A stretch of DNA of 64,000 bases from Sphingobacterium sp. FBM7-1 (GCF_020687765.1 NZ_JAJEWJ010000004.1:186001-250000), one strand, 5' to 3'. Shown: positions 1 through 7,895, numbered from the stretch's first letter. The notes: generated by a model not told the origin, from the sequence alone. Numbers and translations: made by a program.

Positions 1-2
1 AT

Positions 3-632
3 ACTTGTATTCCGGAAGAAGAAGCCTTTCGTCGCCTACAAAAACACCTAGAAGATGTGTGGCATGCGGCAGAAGAAAAAGGCGAACGCTATTTACCGCA
101 TGAGTTTTTGTATCAGGTCGTTAATTCGGGCGTGTTGGAGCAGTATTACGAAATTGATCCGAAAAACTCTTGGATCGTGGCTGCAGCAGAGAAAAACCTG
201 CCGATCGTCTGTCCGGGATGGGAAGATTCCACGACCGGAAATATCTTTGCATCGAATGTTATTAAAGGTAACCTGAAAGCGAGCACCGTGAAGTCTGGGA
301 TCGAATATATGATCTATCTTACAGAATGGTACCGCGCGAACTCCGACGGTAAAGGAGTAGGCTTCTTTCAAATAGCCGGCGGTATATCGGGAGACTTCCC
401 CATCTGTGTCGTGCCGATGATGTATCAGGATTTGGAGTGGACAGATGTACCTTTCTGGTCTTATTTCTGCCAAATTTCTGATTCTACGACCTCCTATGGT
501 TCGTATTCAGGCGCTGTGCCAAACGAAAAAATTACCTGGGGTAAGTTGGATGTAGACACACCGAAGTTTGTGGTGGAATCTGACGCGACTATCGTTGCTC
601 CTTTGATTTTCTCTTATGTTTTAGGACATTAA
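3..632 (+). CDS. Deoxyhypusine synthase-like protein, 5' end outside window
   Basis: The frame is open from the first bases, so only the last 209 codons are visible and the start lies outside the window. The C-terminal half carries the hallmarks of the deoxyhypusine synthase fold: a glycine-rich GGISGDFP stretch that contacts NAD and the sequence GSYSGAVPNEKITWGKL. The Lys of WGK aligns with the catalytic lysine that forms the imine with the aminobutyl group of spermidine. Bacteria have no eIF5A, so the substrate of bacterial family members is uncertain; homospermidine-type polyamine synthesis is one proposal for relatives. No partner polyamine gene is next to it: a conserved hypothetical gene follows after 66 bp. 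The family call is secure, the substrate is not. Confidence 0.85.
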   Translation, partial: TCIPEEEAFRRLQKHLEDVWHAAEEKGERYLPHEFLYQVVNSGVLEQYYEIDPKNSWIVAAAEKNLPIVCPGWEDSTTGNIFASNVIKGNLKASTVKSGIEYMIYLTEWYRANSDGKGVGFFQIAGGISGDFPICVVPMMYQDLEWTDVPFWSYFCQISDSTTSYGSYSGAVPNEKITWGKLDVDTPKFVVESDATIVAPLIFSYVLGH

Positions 633-698
633 GCATCTTAATATGTTACAGGCGAATAGGGAAGGAAATATACCTATCCGCCTGTAACTCGCTTAAAT

Positions 699-1226
699 AT
701 GAGTCAGCTAATTACAAATAATCCCATCGCACTTCAGGCACTTTTGTCCGAAACCCTTTTTGTTCCCAAAGAAACGGAAACACGCCTAGCATCGCAGGCT
801 CCAGTGGCGGATGACACTAGCGCCATGGAAACGGAGGAGTTTATTTATCAAGGCGATAAATCTACCGGGATTTTATTTATTCTGCGGTATCCAGATTTCC
901 CGTATTTTTCGCCGCAGGCTGAAGAAGCGTTTGTGAAAACGATAGGGGCTTTACAGCTGACGAAGGAAAATGTAGCGGTCGTCAACCTCGCCAATCCCCA
1001 TAACCCCAATGATTTTAAGCGAATCATGCAGTTTTTTCAGCCTACTAAGATTACTTTACTCGGCGTAGAACCTATTTCGTTGAAGCTCCCAGAGATCGCG
1101 CATAACTCCTATATGAAAGGTCGTGTAGCCACCGTGTTCCATACGTTTAGCTTCGAGGAAATGTTTGCTGATGTGCAAAAGAAGCGGTTATTCTGGAATG
1201 AATTTAAAACATTTATCGGCTCATAA
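699..1226 (+). CDS. Conserved hypothetical protein upstream of rdgB
   Basis: This 175-aa soluble protein has no signal peptide or membrane segment. After a variable N-terminal 50 residues it shows an alternating strand-helix pattern (ILFILRYPDFPYFSPQAEEA, then VAVVNLANP, then KITLLGV) that suggests a small Rossmann-like fold. It ends in a conserved-looking aromatic and basic tail, FEEMFADVQKKRLFWNEFKTFI. I do not recognise a named family. The pattern is loosely reminiscent of the DNA polymerase III psi subunit, but I see no diagnostic motif and do not assign it. It lies 27 bp upstream of rdgB on the same strand and is probably cotranscribed with it. Confidence 0.75.
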   Translation: MSQLITNNPIALQALLSETLFVPKETETRLASQAPVADDTSAMETEEFIYQGDKSTGILFILRYPDFPYFSPQAEEAFVKTIGALQLTKENVAVVNLANPHNPNDFKRIMQFFQPTKITLLGVEPISLKLPEIAHNSYMKGRVATVFHTFSFEEMFADVQKKRLFWNEFKTFIGS

Positions 1227-1253
1227 ATTTAGCATACGTCAAAAACATAGCGC

Positions 1254-1832
1254 ATGGAATTAGTATTTGCAACGAACAATGCACATAAGCTGGAAGAGGT
1301 GCAAGCCATTATTGGTGATAGATTTACCATAAAGTCGTTGACCGATATTGGCTGTTCGGACGATATTCCGGAAACGGGTGTCACCTTTGAAGAAAATGCG
1401 CAGCAAAAGACCGCTTATCTTGTGGCGCATTACGGACTAAATTGTTTTGGTGACGATTCTGGGCTGGAAGTCGATGCACTCAATAAGGAGCCTGGTGTCT
1501 ATTCGGCACGTTACTCCGGTTCACGTGATATGGAAAAGAATATTGATCTGGTATTATCTAGGTTGAGCGGGGAGGTAGCCCGAACAGCACGGTTCCGTAC
1601 GGTGATTTCACTTTCTCTAAACAACCAACAATACTTCTTCGAAGGCGCTATCGAAGGGCAAATTATCCATGAACGTCGAGGCACGGGAGGATTCGGTTAC
1701 GATCCTATATTTATTCCAGAGGGCTACGATAAAACGTTTGCCGAAATGACTTCCGACGAGAAAAATCAAATTAGCCATCGGGCTATTGCGGTAGGGAAGC
1801 TTGCTGCGTTTCTGAAAGCGAATCAGGGCTGA
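1254..1832 (+). CDS. rdgB: XTP/dITP diphosphatase (non-canonical purine NTP pyrophosphatase)
   Basis: The 192-aa protein is the normal length for the RdgB/HAM1 family, which hydrolyses XTP, dITP and ITP to the monophosphate and pyrophosphate and so keeps deaminated purines out of DNA and RNA. The N-terminal FATNNAHKLEE (residues 4-14) contains the T-N-x-x-K phosphate-binding signature. It is followed by the acidic metal-site region DDSGLEVDAL, the TGGFGYDPIF segment and the C-terminal SHRAIA base-recognition motif. It follows the hypothetical gene at 699-1226 with a 27-bp gap. No hairpin with a T-run is evident after the stop; the next 460 bp are gene-poor. Confidence 0.95.
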   Translation: MELVFATNNAHKLEEVQAIIGDRFTIKSLTDIGCSDDIPETGVTFEENAQQKTAYLVAHYGLNCFGDDSGLEVDALNKEPGVYSARYSGSRDMEKNIDLVLSRLSGEVARTARFRTVISLSLNNQQYFFEGAIEGQIIHERRGTGGFGYDPIFIPEGYDKTFAEMTSDEKNQISHRAIAVGKLAAFLKANQG

Positions 1833-2067
1833 CTTGGGGATTTAATTTCGCGTGATAAGCCATAGATATACTTCCTTTTTAAGTCAGATGATAAAATTCG
1901 AACGCCATCCAGATTAGCTTGCTTAGAAAAAGTAATTTATTCTTCCCTTAAGGTAGGTTACTTTGCGTACTGGAATTGCAAATTAAAATAGGGGACTTTT
2001 TTATGGTGCCAATCTATCTTTTTCTAGCAGTATCTCTTTCTGTGTTACCCTATTTTTTCTTGAGCTT

Positions 2068-2274
2068 AGTTCTTATTACGACGATCGTGGGCGTATGATC
2101 CAGAGCGCGGCACAGAACCACCTGGGTACGGGGGCCACGGACTATGTGACCAATACCTATAACTCTCCAGTCAAATGTAGCAATTCCAGTGGGCAGGAGA
2201 ACCTGACCTTGCCGAAGGGCAACCGCCAAGCGTTTCCCGATTTCTTTGCTTTTGTGGATAGTAACATATTATAA
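2068..2274 (+). pseudogene. Rhs/YD-repeat protein remnant
   Basis: Frame 1 from 2068 reads SYYDDRGRMIQSAAQNHLG and then ATDYVTNTYN before passing into unrelated sequence and stopping at 2272-2274. The YDDRGRMI element followed by a downstream TNTYN is the typical rhythm of a YD/Rhs repeat in large Bacteroidota cell-surface and toxin proteins. No start codon or flanking repeats exist, and only about 30 codons resemble the family. The local base composition (CACCTGGGTACGGGGGCCAC) is richer in G and C than the flanks. I read this as the debris of a once larger rhs-type gene. Resemblance is by eye only. Confidence 0.5.
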
Positions 2275-2295
2275 TAACTTAAATAAATTAACGGT

Positions 2296-2586
2296 ATGAA
2301 AAACGGTAAATGTGTACAGTGTGCAGTGATGCTGTCTATTTTGAAAGCGTTGGATATTGATGTCGGGACACCGGCTGAATGTGATGAAAAGCCGAATGTA
2401 AGCGAATTGGAAGGGCTATTATCGCGAAAGGAAGTGATGAGTTTGTTGAACATCGCGAAATGCACCTATACGCGATGGATTGAACAGGGGATCTTAGTTC
2501 CCAGAATATTTGGCAAACGACATTTCTTTTCAGAAGCAGATCTTGGTCGTGCGATGAAAGAGAGTATTCGTAAAGGTAAACGATGA
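2296..2586 (+). CDS. Helix-turn-helix DNA-binding protein (excisionase/MerR-like)
   Basis: The 96-aa protein has an N-terminal segment with a Cys pair (KCVQC, residues 5-9) and a C-terminal winged-helix-like domain at about residues 38-92. There LLSRKEVMSLLNIAKCTYTRWIEQGILVPRIFGKRHFF matches the layout of the helix-turn-helix family that includes MerR N-termini and excisionases: a 'select-helix, turn, arginine, wing' order with RRY/FF at the wing. In Bacteroidota such small proteins usually accompany integrated elements. It stands alone here between an Rhs remnant and degenerate repeats, with no integrase nearby, so it is probably a leftover of a mobile element. Regulatory targets are unknown. 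Confidence 0.7.
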   Translation: MKNGKCVQCAVMLSILKALDIDVGTPAECDEKPNVSELEGLLSRKEVMSLLNIAKCTYTRWIEQGILVPRIFGKRHFFSEADLGRAMKESIRKGKR

Positions 2587-2644
2587 TAAAACGGCGACCT
2601 TGTTCGTTGTTTTAGGGTAAGGGGAAATATCCATATTGGGGTGT

Positions 2645-3070
2645 TTCCCCTTCGTTTTGCCGTCCTTCCGTACGATTTCGCCGGACATCCTAACAATTTC
2701 GTTGCCCTTCCCAGGCATTCTTCCGCCCTACAAAGTCATCGGGATGGCCAACCAGGACGCACTTCCGTCCATCCGGGTCACACTTCCGTCCTTCCAAGCC
2801 TCACGGATGGGCATGCCGATCAAATAGCTGCCCATCTGGCTCGTTTATCCGTTGTTTTCGCCCATGCTCCGGCCATGGAAAATGACACGGGTGTACACCC
2901 GTCTTAAACAGATGTCCTTCCGTACCCTTTGGTTGTCCGTCCGCTGCAAATTTCCGTTCGTCCAAGTCTCACGGATGGGCAACCCTGTCGAACTTCTGTC
3001 CATCCAGCTCACTTTTCCATTCGGCGAAGTCATACTTCCGTCCGGCAAAGTGACGCATCCGTCCGGGAGA
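2645..3070. repeat. Degenerate CTTCCGTCC-rich repeat region
   Basis: About 430 bp without a convincing gene. The words CTTCCGTCC and close variants recur at least seven times (near 2656, 2763, 2779, 2916, 2992, 3036 and 3055). A longer word, TCACGGATGGGCA, occurs twice (near 2803 and 2969), each time after TCCAAG. Short open frames exist on both strands, but they are repeats of LPDG-like or FRP-like words and look like by-products. No inverted terminal repeats were seen. Confidence 0.55.
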
Positions 3071-3082
3071 ATGAGGACATCA

Positions 3083-3133
3083 TTGTCCTCATTAGGGCTC
3101 ATTAGTCCTCAAATGTCCTCATCTGTCCTCATT
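3083..3133. repeat. Short tandem repeat of TGTCCTCATT-like units
   Basis: Five imperfect 8-12-bp units in a row: TGTCCTCATT, GGCTCATT, AGTCCTCAAA, TGTCCTCATC and TGTCCTCATT. It adjoins the degenerate CTTCCGTCC region and lies about 200 bp upstream of the TacA-type antitoxin. No coding function is apparent. Confidence 0.6.
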
Positions 3134-3333
3134 TTCCGTCAAAATTTTCGGACTCGGGACACCTTTGTTTCACAGCGAGGGAATGGGCCCTGCTGCTAAA
3201 AGCAAAATGTTATGAACATTAAACAACAAGCATTGGGCGGTTTCACCAATTTATTCTATTCATAACAACATTTATAATATTTTTATGTGTACGATATATT
3301 TACGTACACTTGTATTGTAGAATACATTTTATC

Positions 3334-3651
3334 ATGGCAACATTAATAAATGATCGTATTGACATCCGTATTAGTAAGGAAAACAAAGACCTTATAAAAT
3401 ATGCTGCTGAAATAAGTGGTTTTAAGACCGTTTCTGAGTTTATTGTTTCTTTGGCTAAAAATGAAGCTAAGAGAATCATAGAAGAAGAAACTAAACTTCT
3501 TAAGTCAATGGACGATAAGGGTCTCTTTGTAGAAACTTTACTGAATCCTCCTGCTCCAAATAAGGCTTTAAAATCAGCCTTAGATAATTATGACGATTTA
3601 TTAAATTCATCAAATCCGCATGATTTCGACAGTTTTAGGAAAAAATCATAA
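3334..3651 (+). CDS. TacA-type (DUF1778) antitoxin, orphan
   Basis: I chose the ATG at 3334 (105 aa) over an upstream TTG because homologues begin close to the ribbon-helix-helix. Residues 7-45 (RIDIRISKENKDLIKYAAEI and onward) match the DUF1778 DNA-binding domain that dimerises on its own operator. The C-terminal FVETLLNPPAPNKAL motif is the typical toxin-wrapping tail. In TacAT systems the antitoxin neutralises a GNAT acetyltransferase that acetylates aminoacyl-tRNA and blocks translation. Here the overlapping downstream toxin frame survives only as a fragment (3620-3691), so the antitoxin is an orphan. The gene is AT-rich compared with its neighbours, which suggests horizontal origin. Confidence 0.85.
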   Translation: MATLINDRIDIRISKENKDLIKYAAEISGFKTVSEFIVSLAKNEAKRIIEEETKLLKSMDDKGLFVETLLNPPAPNKALKSALDNYDDLLNSSNPHDFDSFRKKS

Positions 3652-3691
3652 CCGGAAAAGTTTTACTTGTGGTATAGATGAATTACATGTA
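3620..3691 (+). pseudogene. 5' fragment of TacT-type GNAT toxin gene
   Basis: An ATG at 3620 overlaps the antitoxin 3' end by 32 bp in the +1 frame. It reads MISTVLGK and then HNRKSFTCGIDEL. This is the conserved N-terminus of TacT-family GNAT toxins, which usually start with a basic residue run, a S/G-F-x-C-G motif and a D/E-L-D-x-Y-L motif. Similarity stops abruptly after GIDEL (about 3685). From 3692 the sequence is the 3' end of the oppositely oriented OstA-like gene, and the frame closes at 3752-3754. The acetyltransferase core is absent, so no active toxin can be made. The fragment dates a deletion or rearrangement junction to about 3686-3692. Confidence 0.75.
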
Positions 3692-6121
3692 TTATGGCGC
3701 GCTAGATATCTCTTCTGCTTCTCCGTTGGTTATAGGAGCATCCTCTTCTTCTAGGACTGACGTTTCTTCTTTTTCCGCTGGACTGACGGTTTCTTCGAAG
3801 TCTTCTACGATATCATCGGTAATTTCAGTAGAACTTTCGTCGGCAGCACTTTCCGTAGGAGCTGCCGGTTTTTCGACTTCTCGTTTCCGATTCATCATAT
3901 CCTCTTTCGATTTGGGTCGGTCTTGGGGCCGCCAGACGAATCCGGGTAAGACTTCGTTTTCTTGTGTTACTTGGCTGAATGGGTAAAGCTTTTGGTCGAC
4001 TTTTCGAATCGTGATGTAATCAATAATTTTATTGCCATCCATTTTAATTTTGATACGGGCGCCGCGATCGTGGAACATTTCCGTGATTCGCTTCGTCTTG
4101 TCGTTGGTAGCAAAGGTCAAATTTTCCGCATTCCCATCTACGTAGAGCCGATCGATCGAATTGTTTGCGAAAAATGCGGTGATCTTTCGTCCTTTAAGTT
4201 GGTTGAACTTGACGGTATCCAATACGGCATTGACCATAAAGGCGTTGTTAACCAATAAGGCGTTATCTAACCGCTGGTTTTGGATTTGCATATAAATCGT
4301 ATCCGAGGATATCTGAGATCCTTCGGCCCAAATCATAGGTCGGCCCATAAATCGAAACATCGAATCGGCCATCCCGTAATAAACGGAATCGGCGACAGCC
4401 TGCAAATCAGATTTAAATAATCGAACATTATAATAGGCTTTTACAATACGCGTGCGCGCGGTGTCTAGATAGGCTTGGTTTGTGGTGTCCTTGAAGGTGG
4501 TATCCGGCGTTTGCGCAACGGTAATCGCTTTATTGATCAAGCTGTCTGCGGTTGTTGCAACCGGGATCACGGCCTCTTGTCGCAAGATAGAATCTTGTCG
4601 CATGCTTCGCGTAATATCTGTCCGAGCGGGTTCATTAATAGCCGCTGTTTTTTTTGGCGAAGCAAGCGGACTCACCTTTTTTGCTGGGGTTGGGCTCACG
4701 ATAGGGTCTTGCTCGCTGGTGGTTTCAAGGGGAGGGGTATGGACGCTGTCTATCGGGATACTGTCCAGTTTTATATCCTCCATTAAAGTGTCTATAGAGA
4801 CATCATTGCTGCGGTCGTTAATCGAGTCGGCTGCTGCAATCAGTGTTTCTTCCGTGTCAAGATCTGGGTCGTCGGATCCGTATTCTTCTTCATCGTCTCC
4901 GTAGTCGACATCGTCGTATACTTCTATTTCTCCGCCGTCTCGGTTCAGCTTAAGATCCAAGGCCTGATAGTCGCGCAACATAATCATCCGAGAATAGAGC
5001 GTGTCGGCCGTCATATAAACCGAATCTACGTTTGCGGTATCCCGCGGGAAAGCCGTTTGCGTGGAGTCCGTAGCGGTTAATAGCTCGCTATCGGCCGTGG
5101 TATTGCTCTCCTCTTGTGGGAGTGTTTCTTCTTTGAGATGCTCTTCCTCTAACTGCCGCTCGTCGGGTGGCGCAGCTATTTCTTGTTCGGTGTCTACGGA
5201 ATCTGTTGGAGCAACCATCACGCTATCTGGAGGGGTGGAAGTGGAGTCGTTTTCTACTACCATGGTAATAAGCGGTTTGTCTGTCATGGTGATGGATTCA
5301 TCCGCTTGATTATAGAGGCCATATCCGCCGTAAGCATAAAATTTATCCAAAGTGTCGACAAATACGACATTTCGATAAGCTTTTCCGAGACCGGTCGCCC
5401 TATCGTAATAAAGACTGTCACCCTTTAGAAAACGGGTGCCTTCCGTGTAAAGATTGTTTTTCGAAAAGTTGGCAACCCCCGTTTCGGTGTTATAATTGCC
5501 TTTCTCGGTATAAAGATTCTCACCGCTATTCCCTTTGATATTCGTCGGCCCGAAGAAATACGTCATGCGTTGGGTCGAGTTATAACGCATGGTATCGGTG
5601 TAGATTTTTACATCAGGTGTACGCACCACTACTTGATTGCGAAAATAAGCATCTTGGGTGCTCTCAAAATAATAGGCATTGCGGGAGGTAATCGTATCCG
5701 CCTTGGAGATAATCCTGCCTCCACCCGTGTAGTTGCCGATTTTGTCACGCATCTTATAAATAAGATGATTTGTTGTTAAGACCGAATTATTGTCTACCAT
5801 ACGGACATTATTGGTTAATGTCGCGATTTGGGGAGCGGCGTCATAATGAAGCCGGTCTGCATAAATAATCGTTCCTGAGGGTTGCGTAATCACGACATTC
5901 CCAAAGGCTTCGAAGAATTGTCGACCAACCTCGTCCTCATAGATAATACCACTGTCTGCCGACAAGGTATTCCCTTTGTGCGCATAAACAGGTTGAATAC
6001 TGCTAAATCCCTGTTGATCGATAATGGTACTATATCTCGACGATATAAGACGTAGCTCTTCCTGGGCGAACAAGGAAGTGAACCCAAGTAGGCTAAAAAC
6101 AAGTATAATACAGTATTTCAC
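3692..6121 (-). CDS. OstA-like protein (LptA/LptD N-terminal domain family)
   Basis: The 809-aa protein starts with GTG at 6121 and an evident signal peptide (KYCIILVFSLLGFTSLFAQ, cleavage near residue 20). Residues about 25-260 form successive OstA/LptA beta-jelly-roll repeats (GNVVITQPSGTIIYADRLHY, then NNVRMVDNNSVL). They are followed by a long acidic, Ser/Thr-rich linker (about 290-530) and a second OstA-like domain (about 555-710). The family works in periplasmic transport of lipopolysaccharide to the outer membrane. Bacteroidota often carry this long form. The last residues (EEISSAP) lie at the junction with the broken toxin gene, so the C-terminal tail may not be original. A -7 box sits 5 bp upstream of the GTG. 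Confidence 0.8.
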   Translation of the reverse strand: MKYCIILVFSLLGFTSLFAQEELRLISSRYSTIIDQQGFSSIQPVYAHKGNTLSADSGIIYEDEVGRQFFEAFGNVVITQPSGTIIYADRLHYDAAPQIATLTNNVRMVDNNSVLTTNHLIYKMRDKIGNYTGGGRIISKADTITSRNAYYFESTQDAYFRNQVVVRTPDVKIYTDTMRYNSTQRMTYFFGPTNIKGNSGENLYTEKGNYNTETGVANFSKNNLYTEGTRFLKGDSLYYDRATGLGKAYRNVVFVDTLDKFYAYGGYGLYNQADESITMTDKPLITMVVENDSTSTPPDSVMVAPTDSVDTEQEIAAPPDERQLEEEHLKEETLPQEESNTTADSELLTATDSTQTAFPRDTANVDSVYMTADTLYSRMIMLRDYQALDLKLNRDGGEIEVYDDVDYGDDEEEYGSDDPDLDTEETLIAAADSINDRSNDVSIDTLMEDIKLDSIPIDSVHTPPLETTSEQDPIVSPTPAKKVSPLASPKKTAAINEPARTDITRSMRQDSILRQEAVIPVATTADSLINKAITVAQTPDTTFKDTTNQAYLDTARTRIVKAYYNVRLFKSDLQAVADSVYYGMADSMFRFMGRPMIWAEGSQISSDTIYMQIQNQRLDNALLVNNAFMVNAVLDTVKFNQLKGRKITAFFANNSIDRLYVDGNAENLTFATNDKTKRITEMFHDRGARIKIKMDGNKIIDYITIRKVDQKLYPFSQVTQENEVLPGFVWRPQDRPKSKEDMMNRKREVEKPAAPTESAADESSTEITDDIVEDFEETVSPAEKEETSVLEEEDAPITNGEAEEISSAP

Positions 6122-6126
6122 AAAGG

Positions 6127-6134
6127 CAAAAATA
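6127..6134 (-). promoter_or_regulatory. Putative -7 box (TATTTTTG) of the OstA-like gene
   Basis: Read on the minus strand the box is TATTTTTG, a match to the Bacteroidota TAnnTTTG consensus. It ends 5 bp before the GTG start, so transcription would begin at or next to the start codon. I see no clear -33 TTG. Confidence 0.45.
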
Positions 6135-6269
6135 GCTATTTATCTTCTTTTATCCATGAGTGTCTATTTATAGTTGTATGGATGAGCACTTCGTGGTTTC
6201 CCGTGAAAAAGAAGCAAAACCGAACAAAGTGAGCTCATGGACACCAAAATGAGCACTTGTCCATAAACC

Positions 6270-6343
6270 TCGCCGCTTCGAATGTTTTATATTTGGGATA
6301 GTACTAAGGATGAGTTTGTACAGTTATAAAACCCAGCATCGAG
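6270..6343 (-). repeat. Degenerate copy of the two-hairpin repeat element, inverted
   Basis: The segment GGGATAGTACTAAGGATG (6295-6312) is the exact reverse complement of the loop of the copy at 13148-13253. It is flanked by GTTTTATA and TATAAAAC arms and by GCCGCTTCG, the counterpart of the element's GAAGCGAC border. The outer stem is decayed (the 3' arm reads AACCCAGCATCG), and no second T/A-rich hairpin accompanies it. Confidence 0.65.
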
Positions 6344-6416
6344 AATAGTTCGGATGCAGCATTAGCATTTAAGAATGGGATAATACAATTGCATGAACCC
6401 TTCTTTAACTTTTTAG

Positions 6417-6526
6417 GTCGCATCCAGATATTTGAGGTCTGTAGACACCCATCCTTAGCACGATCTCTTTTTCTCAAATATCTGAAGCGACGCTTTTTTG
6501 CACAACTTTTTTCTAAAAAAAGTTGT
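6417..6526 (+). repeat. Two-hairpin repeat element, copy 1
   Basis: GTCGC (6417-6421) and GCGAC (6487-6491) frame an inverted repeat, CAGATATTTGAG (6425-6436) with CTCAAATATCTG (6473-6484). The loop contains CATCCTTAGCACGATC. A second hairpin follows: ACAACTTTTTT with AAAAAAAGTTGT (6502-6526). The copy at 13148-13253 keeps the frame, loop and spacing but has different, still complementary, stem sequences. The second hairpin carries the TTG used as -33 motif by the tilS promoter. Confidence 0.75.
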
Positions 6527-6551
6527 ATAAGAAAAACATCTATTAACTTTG
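6523..6551 (+). promoter_or_regulatory. Promoter of tilS (TTG - 18 bp - TAACTTTG)
   Basis: TTG at 6523-6525 and TAACTTTG at 6544-6551 are 18 bp apart and match the Bacteroidota -33/-7 consensus. The -7 box ends 4 bp before the tilS ATG at 6556, so the transcript would start at or within a base or two of the ATG (leaderless). The -33 triplet lies in the right arm of the repeat element's second hairpin. Confidence 0.6.
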
Positions 6552-6555
6552 ATCT

Positions 6556-7890
6556 ATGGATTTGGTCAGTCGCTTTCAATGCTATGTAAAAGAAACCCTG
6601 GGTATACAGAAGGATGATAAGCTGTTGCTGGCCGTTAGTGGTGGTCGGGATTCGATGTTGATGGCGCACCTTTTTTTGGTTAGCGGCTATGCGTGTTTTT
6701 TGGCACATTGTAACTTCCATTTACGGGAGGGTGATGCTGATTTGGATGAGGAACTGGTAAAAGCATTCGCCCTACAACACGGGGTGCCTTTTTTTGTGCA
6801 GCATTTCCAAACGACCCATTACGCGCAGCAATATGGTCTGTCCACACAGATGGCAGCGCGGGAGTTGCGTTACGCCTGGTTTGAAGAGCTTCGTGTCCAG
6901 CAGGGGGCACAATGGGTCGCAATTGCACAGCATCAGGATGACCATATTGAAACGGTTTTGCTGAATCTGACAAGAGGAACAGGCTTGCAGGGTTTGCAAG
7001 GTATTTTACCGAAACGGGATAGGGTTATTAGGCCGCTATTGTTTTTATCGTCTGCAGAGGTAACGCGTTCCGTACAGCAATTAAATATTCCTTTCCGCGA
7101 CGACCAATCAAATTTTTCTACGAAATATGCACGAAACAAAGTGCGCTTGGAAATTATGCCTAGGTTTCGAGAGATTAATCCAGAATTCGATCAGGTTATG
7201 GCGGCAAACATCGTGCATTTTCAAGAAACCTACGAATTACTGCAGTCTTTCATTTTACCTATTCGCGAAGAGCTTTTTATAAGGGAGGGTGATTTGATTC
7301 GGGTGAGGCGGTCTAAAATGGAATCTTATATTTCTCGCCTACCGATATTATTTGAGCTGTTCAAGCCTTATGGCTTTGCGAAGAATATTTTGGCTGATCT
7401 GCAAGCCCATTGGGAAAGTGAACCCGGGAAAGTTTTCCATTCGCCCGGATATGAACTATGGTTGGATCGAGACGATCTTTTGCTGAAGAGGAAAGAGGAA
7501 AATCCTGCAATGTCTGCTCGTCTGGAAATATCGACGGGCACGCGGTGTTTTTCTTTTGCAGACAATCAGTTTGAAATGACAGTGACGGATGCTGTGACGC
7601 TCTGTCGCGCGGAAAATGTGTTACAGGTGGATATAGGGAAATTGCAATTTCCGTTGCTGATGCGTTTTTGGGAAGTGGGTGATTATTTTTGCCCGATAGG
7701 GATGGGGGGAAAGCGAAAAAAATTAAGTGACTACTTTGTGCAAAGGAAGATAGGACGATATGATAAAAAACGGATTCCAATTTTAGTGAACGGGAATGGG
7801 GATATTATTTGGATTGTAGGGTATCGGGCAGATAATCGATACCGTATGACGGAAAGTACAAAAAAAGTCGTTACTTTAGTTTGTAAATAA
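6556..7890 (+). CDS. tilS: tRNA(Ile)-lysidine synthase
   Basis: TilS uses ATP and lysine to convert C34 of the CAU anticodon of tRNA-Ile2 to lysidine, which switches both decoding and charging from Met to Ile. The 444-aa protein shows the PP-loop SGGRDS at residues 28-33, the LRYAWFEEL and QHQDDHIETVLLNLTRGTG segments of the catalytic domain (to about residue 220), a linker domain, and the C-terminal TilS-C domain (about 350-444, with MRFWEVGDYF and KLSDYFVQRKI). Arg at the third PP-loop position is less usual than a hydrophobic residue. It is followed 5 bp later by a membrane protein gene. Confidence 0.93.
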   Translation: MDLVSRFQCYVKETLGIQKDDKLLLAVSGGRDSMLMAHLFLVSGYACFLAHCNFHLREGDADLDEELVKAFALQHGVPFFVQHFQTTHYAQQYGLSTQMAARELRYAWFEELRVQQGAQWVAIAQHQDDHIETVLLNLTRGTGLQGLQGILPKRDRVIRPLLFLSSAEVTRSVQQLNIPFRDDQSNFSTKYARNKVRLEIMPRFREINPEFDQVMAANIVHFQETYELLQSFILPIREELFIREGDLIRVRRSKMESYISRLPILFELFKPYGFAKNILADLQAHWESEPGKVFHSPGYELWLDRDDLLLKRKEENPAMSARLEISTGTRCFSFADNQFEMTVTDAVTLCRAENVLQVDIGKLQFPLLMRFWEVGDYFCPIGMGGKRKKLSDYFVQRKIGRYDKKRIPILVNGNGDIIWIVGYRADNRYRMTESTKKVVTLVCK

Positions 7891-7895
7891 AAGCA

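Noticed and set aside
2003..2098. 31-codon hydrophobic frame (MVPIYLFLAVSLSVLPYFFL and onward)
   Set aside because: It ends inside the Rhs-like remnant in a different frame, has no flanking signals and is probably chance.
2845..3102. Minus-strand frame of 85 codons with repeated LPDG words
   Set aside because: It is produced by the degenerate DNA repeat; the same words are open in other frames and no start signal supports it.
4475..5428. Ser- and Gly-rich plus-strand frames opposite the OstA-like gene
   Set aside because: They are antisense shadows of the acidic, Ser/Thr-rich linker of the OstA-like protein and lack any family motif.
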